From the NCBI RefSeq assembly GCF_000733935.1, contig NZ_JPON01000001.1:1968501-2032500 (forward strand): 64,000 bases of DNA, given 5' to 3'. Positions 58,985-64,000 of the stretch are shown in pieces. The notes below the pieces were generated by a model. That model saw only the letters and a program-made list of their open reading frames with translations, searched no databases and was not told the DNA's origin. Source of the DNA: Methylomarinum vadi (GTDB lineage: Bacteria; Pseudomonadota; Gammaproteobacteria; Methylococcales; Methylomonadaceae). Numbering within the stretch: position 1 is the first letter of the stretch; the number at the start of each line of letters is the position of its first letter. The position numbers and the translations under genes were made by a program.

Positions 58985-60208
58985 ATGGCAGAAAAGAAAG
59001 AAGAGCAAATCGATTTTATTTGGGAAGGCGTAGACAAGCAGGGAAAGAGAACCAAGGGCGAAATCAGCGCAAAAAGCGAAACGGTTGCCAGGGCGGACCT
59101 TCGCCGCGTCGGGGTTCGTGTCGTCAAAATCAAACCCAAACCCAAACCGCTATTTGGCTCCCGGAAGAAATCCATCACCTCCGCCGACATCGCCGTCTTC
59201 GCCCGACAATTGGCGACCATGTTGGAAGCCGGTGTGCCGCTGGTGCAATCCTTCGAGATTATCGGCAAGGGTCATGACAACGCCAGCATGGCGGAAATGT
59301 TGTTGTCAATTAAAGCCGATATCGAGGGCGGCGACTCTCTGGCCCAGGCATTGCGCCGAAAAAGCCTGTATTTCGACGATTTGTTTTGCAACCTGGTAGA
59401 AGCGGGCGAGCAGGCCGGTGTACTGGAAACCCTGCTGGATAAGATCGCCACCTATAAGGAAAAAACCGAATCGATCAAGAAAAAAATCAAGAAAGCGCTG
59501 ACCTATCCGATCGCCGTTCTGGTCGTGGCCTTTATTGTCACCGCCATTTTATTGATTTTTGTCGTGCCGGTATTCGAAGACCTGTTTAAAAGCTTTGGCG
59601 CCGACCTGCCTTCTTTCACCAAATTCGTCATCGGCTTGTCGGAATGGGCCCAGGAATGGTGGTGGGCGGTGTTCGGCGCTATCGGCATCGCGGCCTATGT
59701 TTTTGTGTATTTCAGGAAGCGCTCGCGCGCCTTCAATCATTTTCTCGACCGCACGCTGCTGCGTATCCCCGTGGTCGGCATGATTCTCGATAAATCGGCC
59801 GTGGCCCGTTTTGCCCGCACGCTGGCAACCATGTCTGCGGCCGGCGTGCCCCTGGTGGATGCCCTGGAGTCGGTGGCCGGCGCGACCGGCAACATCATTT
59901 ATCATGATGCCGTCATGAAAATGCGCGAAGACGTCTCCACTGGCCAACAACTGCAGTTTTCCATGACCCAGGCCGATTTATTTCCTCACATGGTGATACA
60001 AATGGTCGCGATCGGCGAGGAATCGGGCTCGATCGACGCGATGCTCGATAAAGTGGCCGATTTTTACGAAGAAGAAGTCGACAACCTGGTCGATAATCTA
60101 AGTAGCCTGATGGAACCACTGATCATGGTAGTCTTGGGTATATTGGTCGGCGGCCTTATTGTCGCGATGTATTTGCCTATCTTCAAACTCGGTGCCGCCA
60201 TCGGCTAA
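58985..60208 (+). CDS. pilC: Type IV pilus inner-membrane platform protein PilC
   Basis: Polytopic inner-membrane protein on which PilB acts. The 407 residues have two type-II-secretion-F domains (about 70-200 and 275-400), each with ARQLATMLEAGVPL / ARTLATMSAAGVPL and GEQAG / GEESG motifs, and three membrane helices. It starts 2 bases after the pilB stop. Confidence 0.97.
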   Translation: MAEKKEEQIDFIWEGVDKQGKRTKGEISAKSETVARADLRRVGVRVVKIKPKPKPLFGSRKKSITSADIAVFARQLATMLEAGVPLVQSFEIIGKGHDNASMAEMLLSIKADIEGGDSLAQALRRKSLYFDDLFCNLVEAGEQAGVLETLLDKIATYKEKTESIKKKIKKALTYPIAVLVVAFIVTAILLIFVVPVFEDLFKSFGADLPSFTKFVIGLSEWAQEWWWAVFGAIGIAAYVFVYFRKRSRAFNHFLDRTLLRIPVVGMILDKSAVARFARTLATMSAAGVPLVDALESVAGATGNIIYHDAVMKMREDVSTGQQLQFSMTQADLFPHMVIQMVAIGEESGSIDAMLDKVADFYEEEVDNLVDNLSSLMEPLIMVVLGILVGGLIVAMYLPIFKLGAAIG

Positions 60209-60273
60209 AACCATACGGATATTTCCCCCTTGTGCCCCACGAATCGTCGGGGCATTATTTTTTTCTTATTACT

Positions 60274-61149
60274 ATGCAATTATTATTAGATGCCCTGCAA
60301 CAATCGCCTACGTTGCTTATTTCTTGTGTGTTTATTCTCGGCCTGATGGTCGGCAGTTTCCTCAATGTCGTAATCTTCCGCCTGCCGGTCATGATGAACC
60401 GCGATTGGCGCAAGGAATGCCGCGAATACTTGGAACTGGAAACCGAAGCGGGAGAAAGCGAACCATTCAACCTGATGGTACCTGCTTCACATTGTCCGCA
60501 TTGCCAAACTGAAATTAAACCTTATCAAAACATTCCGGTTTTAAGTTATCTGTTTCTAGGCGGCAAATGCGCTCAATGCGGCTACCCTATTTCTATACGC
60601 TACCCTTTGATCGAGGCATTTACCGGCTTTTGCTCGGCACTGGTTGCTTGGCATTTCGGTTTTAGCGTTGCCATGCTATTCGGCTTATTGCTAACCTGGT
60701 CCCTGATCGCGGCCAGTTTTATCGATATCGACCAACAATTGTTGCCAGACAGTATAATCTTACCGATGTTGTGGCTGGGTTTGTTTTTGAGCCTGTTTTC
60801 CGTATATACCGACAGCGCCTCCAGCATCATCGGCGCTATCGCCGGTTATCTAAGTTTATGGACGGTTTATCAGTTGTTTAAACTTGTCACCGGAAAAGAA
60901 GGCATGGGCTTCGGCGACTTTAAATTATTGGCGTTATTCGGCGCCTGGCTAGGTTGGCAATATTTGCCGCTGATTATCCTGTTATCGTCGCTGGTGGGCG
61001 CGGTCATCGGCATCGCCATGGTTATTCTGGTCAAACACGACCGTAACACCCCAATACCATTCGGGCCTTACCTAGCTGCGGCCGGTTGGCTAGCAATGCT
61101 TTGGGGCGAGGACATCAATCGCCTTTATTTACATACGGTTGGCCTATAA
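60274..61149 (+). CDS. pilD: Prepilin peptidase PilD
   Basis: Aspartic membrane peptidase that cuts and N-methylates type IV prepilins. Start at ATG 60274 (a GTG at 60232 is possible), giving 291 residues. An N-terminal domain with the zinc pairs CPHC and CAQC is followed by membrane helices. The catalytic Asp residues are in ASFIDIDQQLLPD and GMGFGDFKLLAL. Third of pilB-pilC-pilD; coaE starts 5 bases downstream. Confidence 0.96.
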   Translation: MQLLLDALQQSPTLLISCVFILGLMVGSFLNVVIFRLPVMMNRDWRKECREYLELETEAGESEPFNLMVPASHCPHCQTEIKPYQNIPVLSYLFLGGKCAQCGYPISIRYPLIEAFTGFCSALVAWHFGFSVAMLFGLLLTWSLIAASFIDIDQQLLPDSIILPMLWLGLFLSLFSVYTDSASSIIGAIAGYLSLWTVYQLFKLVTGKEGMGFGDFKLLALFGAWLGWQYLPLIILLSSLVGAVIGIAMVILVKHDRNTPIPFGPYLAAAGWLAMLWGEDINRLYLHTVGL

Positions 61150-61154
61150 GCCTT

Positions 61155-61745
61155 ATGCTTAGAATCGGATTGACCGGCGGCATCGGCAGCGGTAAATCAA
61201 CGGTCTCCAAATTATTCCAGAAACTCGGCATTCCGGTCATCGATGCCGATCTTATCGCCCATCAAATCGTGGAACCGGGCCAACCTGCCCTGATACAATT
61301 GGCGCAGACTTTCGGGGAACGATTTCTCAACGCGGATGGCCGCCTAAACAGGGCCGAATTGAGAAAACTGGTCTTTTCCGAGCCGGCGCAAAAAAAACGT
61401 TTGGAGCAGCTACTTCATCCTTTGATTTACCGGAGGATTGAAGAAGAAATAGAAAAATTGGACAGTCCTTACTGTATCCTCAGCGTTCCCCTGTTACTGG
61501 AAACCAAGATGACATCCCTTGTAGACCGGGTACTGGTGATCGATTGTCCGGTAGAAACTCAGATCGAGCGGGTAAAGAATCGTGACGGCTTGCCCAACGA
61601 ACAAATTCGCTCGATTATCGCCAGCCAAGCCTCTCGAGAAGAAAGACTGTCTTGCGCCGATGACGTCATCGACAATTCAAAACCAGCTGCCCAACTTGCA
61701 GAACAGGTCAAAAAGCTTCACAATTTATACTTAAAGCGGTCATAG
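61155..61745 (+). CDS. coaE: Dephospho-CoA kinase
   Basis: Last step of coenzyme A synthesis. From ATG 61155 (MLRIGLTGGIGSGKSTVSKLF, with the P-loop) the protein has 196 residues, the family size. DADLIAHQIV and the lid region RVKNRDGLP are present. It follows pilD by 5 bases, as in many gammaproteobacteria. Confidence 0.96.
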   Translation: MLRIGLTGGIGSGKSTVSKLFQKLGIPVIDADLIAHQIVEPGQPALIQLAQTFGERFLNADGRLNRAELRKLVFSEPAQKKRLEQLLHPLIYRRIEEEIEKLDSPYCILSVPLLLETKMTSLVDRVLVIDCPVETQIERVKNRDGLPNEQIRSIIASQASREERLSCADDVIDNSKPAAQLAEQVKKLHNLYLKRS

Positions 61746-61841
61746 TCATCGAAATTTTTTGAATGCTGCCTCCTTTTCGTTGAACGGAATGGGCATCATT
61801 TACCAATGAGGTGAAACAACCGTGGAAATATTCAATTTGTA

Positions 61842-62639
61842 TTGCTAACTGTTAGGGCAAAGCCGGCTTTGAATACACAGACCATCTACGAATTTCCGCT
61901 CAATGAACGGATTCGCGTCTTCATGCGATTGGAACAGCTGTTCCTACAACTCAATCATTTTATTTCCGGCCCCACCATTTATGATAAACGGGCTGCCATA
62001 TCGGTTTTACTCGACATCCTGATGATATTCAGCCGCAATGACCTAAAATCGGAGCTGTTAAAAGAATTGGACCGGCACATCAAAGTGTTGAATCAAGTTT
62101 CCCACAGTCAAGGCGTCGATACCGAAAAATTACAACAAATACTCGCCCAACTCACTACAGTCAGCAAGAACCTTTATCAGGCCAGCGGCAAAATCGGTAT
62201 CAACGTCATGGAAAGCGACCTTTTCCAGAGCATATCCCAGCGTAATTCCATACCGGGAGGCAGTTGTTCGTTCGATCTGCCCGCTTTTCATTATTGGCTC
62301 GAACAGGATACCGACGAACAAGAGAAAGACCTTAAACGCTGGACCCAACCGTTTCTGAATATTCGCACAGCCATCGACCTCATTCTGAACTTCATCCGGC
62401 AAAGCTGCAACCCTACCCAGGAACTGGCGAAAGCGGGCTTTTTTCAGATGAGCCTGGATACCACCCATCCCGTGCAATTATTGCGGGTACTGGTGGATGC
62501 CGACCTTCCCTGTTTTGCCGAAATCAGCGGCGGCAAGCACCGTTTTACGATACGCTTCATGAAACCGTCGAGCGATGAGAGTCGCCCAACCCAACTATCC
62601 GAAGACGTTCCTTTTGCCTTGACCCGTTGCATGTTCTGA
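61842..62639 (+). CDS. zapD: Cell division protein ZapD
   Basis: FtsZ-bundling protein (former DUF1342). About 265 residues from a TTG at 61842, or 256 from a TTG at 61869, which would begin [15 protein letters not shown] like other ZapD proteins. No ATG exists near the start. Helical N-terminal part and later [15 protein letters not shown] fit the family. Stop overlaps the yacG start (TGATG). Confidence 0.92.
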   Translation: MLTVRAKPALNTQTIYEFPLNERIRVFMRLEQLFLQLNHFISGPTIYDKRAAISVLLDILMIFSRNDLKSELLKELDRHIKVLNQVSHSQGVDTEKLQQILAQLTTVSKNLYQASGKIGINVMESDLFQSISQRNSIPGGSCSFDLPAFHYWLEQDTDEQEKDLKRWTQPFLNIRTAIDLILNFIRQSCNPTQELAKAGFFQMSLDTTHPVQLLRVLVDADLPCFAEISGGKHRFTIRFMKPSSDESRPTQLSEDVPFALTRCMF

Positions 62640-62842
62640 TGAACACGAATAAACCGTTAACCGTAAAATGCCCGACCTGCCAGAAAACAATCACCTGGAA
62701 TGAGCAAGAACCATTCAGACCGTTTTGCAGTGAACGCTGTAAATTGATTGATTTGGGAGAATGGGCGACGGAAGAGAAAAAGATTCCAGGTGAACCGGCT
62801 TACATTCCGAACGAAGACGAACCGGATAGCTTTTTCCATTGA
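62639..62842 (+). CDS. yacG: DNA gyrase inhibitor YacG
   Basis: Small zinc protein that blocks DNA gyrase in E. coli. From ATG 62639 it has 67 residues. The zinc ligands are CPTC and, 15 residues later, [17 protein letters not shown] follows as usual. It overlaps zapD by one base in the coaE-zapD-yacG order. Confidence 0.95.
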   Translation: MNTNKPLTVKCPTCQKTITWNEQEPFRPFCSERCKLIDLGEWATEEKKIPGEPAYIPNEDEPDSFFH

Positions 62843-62866
62843 CAATAATTGCCGGAAATTATAACC

Positions 62867-63298
62867 ATGGAGCCCATTCATATCGTCTGCCCACACTGCG
62901 ACACAATTAACCGCGTTGATGCCGAACGAATACGGCATGCGGCCAAGTGCGGCAAATGCAAGCAAGCCCTATTCACCGCCCATCCCCTCGAATTGAATGG
63001 ACAAAATTTCGACCGTCATATCTCTCGCAACGATATTCCGGTGCTGGTCGATTTCTGGGCGCCGTGGTGCGGTCCTTGCAAAATGATGGCTCCCGCCTTC
63101 GCCCAAGCCGCAGCGCAACTGGAACCTCGCTTGCGCCTGACCAAACTGAATACCGAACAGGAACAAACGATCGCCGCCCGTTACGGCATTCGCAGCATTC
63201 CGACGCTGATCGTTTTCCAGAACGGCCGTGAAATTGCCCGTCAATCGGGCGCGATGGGCGGCGCGGAAATTGTCCGCTGGGTCGAATCGACCATTTAA
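62867..63298 (+). CDS. trxC: Thioredoxin 2
   Basis: Disulfide reductase of the TrxC type. An N-terminal zinc module (CPHC and CGKC, about residues 8-34) precedes the thioredoxin fold with the active site APWCGPCKMMAP and the cis-proline region RSIPTLIVF. ATG at 62867 gives 143 residues; a TTG at 62849 is less likely. It overlaps the convergent Nudix/ThiE-like gene end by 4 bases. Confidence 0.95.
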   Translation: MEPIHIVCPHCDTINRVDAERIRHAAKCGKCKQALFTAHPLELNGQNFDRHISRNDIPVLVDFWAPWCGPCKMMAPAFAQAAAQLEPRLRLTKLNTEQEQTIAARYGIRSIPTLIVFQNGREIARQSGAMGGAEIVRWVESTI

Positions 63299-64000
63299 CC
63301 AGCCTGAAAGGTACTGATTCCGGCGATGCCTTGCGCCCCCGCCAGTCGCGCCCGTTCAAGATCGGCCAGTTGCACCCCCCCCAGGGCGAAGACCGGAAGT
63401 TTTGCTTGCTCGGTCAACTCGGCGAATTGCCGCCACCCTAGCGGTTCGGTTGAAGGGTGACTGCGGGTCTTCCGCACCGGTGCCAGCACGATGAAGTCGA
63501 CAGCGATCTTCTCGGCCTGTCGCAACTCCTGCAAATTATGACAGGAGGCCGCAACCCATCGATATCCAGGCGGTCGTTGATTGCATCGCATTAAGTCCAG
63601 GCTGGTCAGATGAATGCCTTGAGCGACGCCGCCTGAATTACATGACAAAGCCGAGTTGAGCAGCAGTTGGACGCGAAAATCCCGACATTCGGCCGCAATG
63701 CGTTGCAATAATGGTTCCGTGACGGCCGTTTCATAGGCTTTCAGGCGCAGTTGTATCAGTCTGACACCGCGCTCGAGCATTAAGCGTAAATTGTCCAGCA
63801 CTTGCGTCTGATCGCTGCCTTCCAAAATCCCGTAAAAGCATGGCAAGACGGCCGCATTGACGATCGGTCGATTCGCGGCCGGAAAATCGTAGTCCTTGAG
63901 TTCTGCAGGTTCGACCCACCTGACCTCCTGCCCTTCCAGGCCTACAGCGAGGCCGGCAAAATCATCGATGCGCCAAACATCGAGCAAGACGCTACGGTCG
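63295..64000 (-). CDS. Nudix hydrolase/thiamine-phosphate-synthase-like fusion (5' part outside window)
   Basis: The frame is open to the right edge, so the N-terminus is missing. The visible start (LLDVWRIDDFAGLAVGLEGQEVRWVEPAEL, read in short parts) is the tail of a MutT-like Nudix domain. The rest, from about IVNAAVLPCFYGIL, is a TenI/ThiE-type barrel (LERGVRLIQLRLKAY, IHLTSLDLM, APVRKTRSHPSTEPLGW, VFALGGVQLADLERARLAGAQGIAGIS). MutT-ThiE-like fusions are common in gammaproteobacteria, where the Nudix part clears oxidised nucleotides and the second domain is of unclear role. Convergent with trxC. Confidence 0.88.
   Translation of the reverse strand, partial: DRSVLLDVWRIDDFAGLAVGLEGQEVRWVEPAELKDYDFPAANRPIVNAAVLPCFYGILEGSDQTQVLDNLRLMLERGVRLIQLRLKAYETAVTEPLLQRIAAECRDFRVQLLLNSALSCNSGGVAQGIHLTSLDLMRCNQRPPGYRWVAASCHNLQELRQAEKIAVDFIVLAPVRKTRSHPSTEPLGWRQFAELTEQAKLPVFALGGVQLADLERARLAGAQGIAGISTFQAG

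Noticed and set aside
1-64000. CRISPR array, tRNA, rRNA, prophage or integron
   Set aside because: No regularly spaced repeats, cloverleaf, ribosomal sequence, phage genes or attC-like arrays were seen.

Overview
The window looks like chromosome from a gammaproteobacterial (type I, Methylococcales-like) methanotroph. The main evidence is a lanthanide-type methanol dehydrogenase (xoxF, 10532-12388) with its periplasmic partner xoxJ. Around it is ordinary gammaproteobacterial gene order: miaB-ybeZ-ybeY-corC, rlmH-maf-rng-yhdP, pcnB-folK-panB-panC, lptF/lptG divergent from pepA-holC-valS, and pilB-pilC-pilD-coaE-zapD-yacG. The genus is inferred; there is no rRNA gene to confirm it.

Region 1-7.1 kb is the most disturbed part. 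A short IS200/IS605-type element (about 365-940) joins the remains of two unrelated genes. One is an HNH-endonuclease-like fragment on the + strand. The other is the outer-membrane component of a tripartite RND efflux operon on the - strand. Both lack their 3' ends exactly at the element, so a deletion or rearrangement accompanied it. Its transposase has an in-frame TGA before the expected catalytic tyrosine. The RND permease and membrane-fusion genes are intact.

Region 7.1-13.5 kb holds a small RHH-like hypothetical gene, a sodium/proton antiporter broken by a +1 frameshift and a nearby stop codon, a long xoxF upstream region with possible structured and palindromic sites, xoxF with a strong terminator, and xoxJ. 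Region 13.5-22.9 kb is a glycogen cluster: malQ, a GH57 enzyme and glgC on one strand, divergent from glgB, glgA and a secretin-like periplasmic protein.

Region 23-39 kb, nearly all on the - strand, carries RNA-maturation and envelope housekeeping genes (corC, ybeY, ybeZ, miaB, pmbA, tldD, a BamC-like lipoprotein, a nitrilase-family amidase, yhdP, rng, maf, rlmH). A MITE-like inverted-repeat element lies between rlmH and fliW. Region 39-46 kb has pantothenate genes (panD, panC, panB) split by an MscS-type channel, then folK and pcnB. The pcnB gene may start at an AUU codon.

Region 46-50 kb has small membrane and secreted proteins of unknown role, then lptG and lptF. Region 50-64 kb is + strand: pepA, holC, valS, an HDOD-GAF protein overlapping a double-receiver protein, pilB, pilC, pilD, coaE, zapD, yacG and trxC. 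A Nudix/thiamine-phosphate-synthase-like fusion runs off the right edge on the - strand. I saw no CRISPR array, tRNA, rRNA or prophage. No clearly new multi-gene system stands out. The best leads are the IS junction, the pcnB start, the degenerate-receiver/HDOD pair before pilBCD, the xoxF leader, and the secretin-like stub after glgA.
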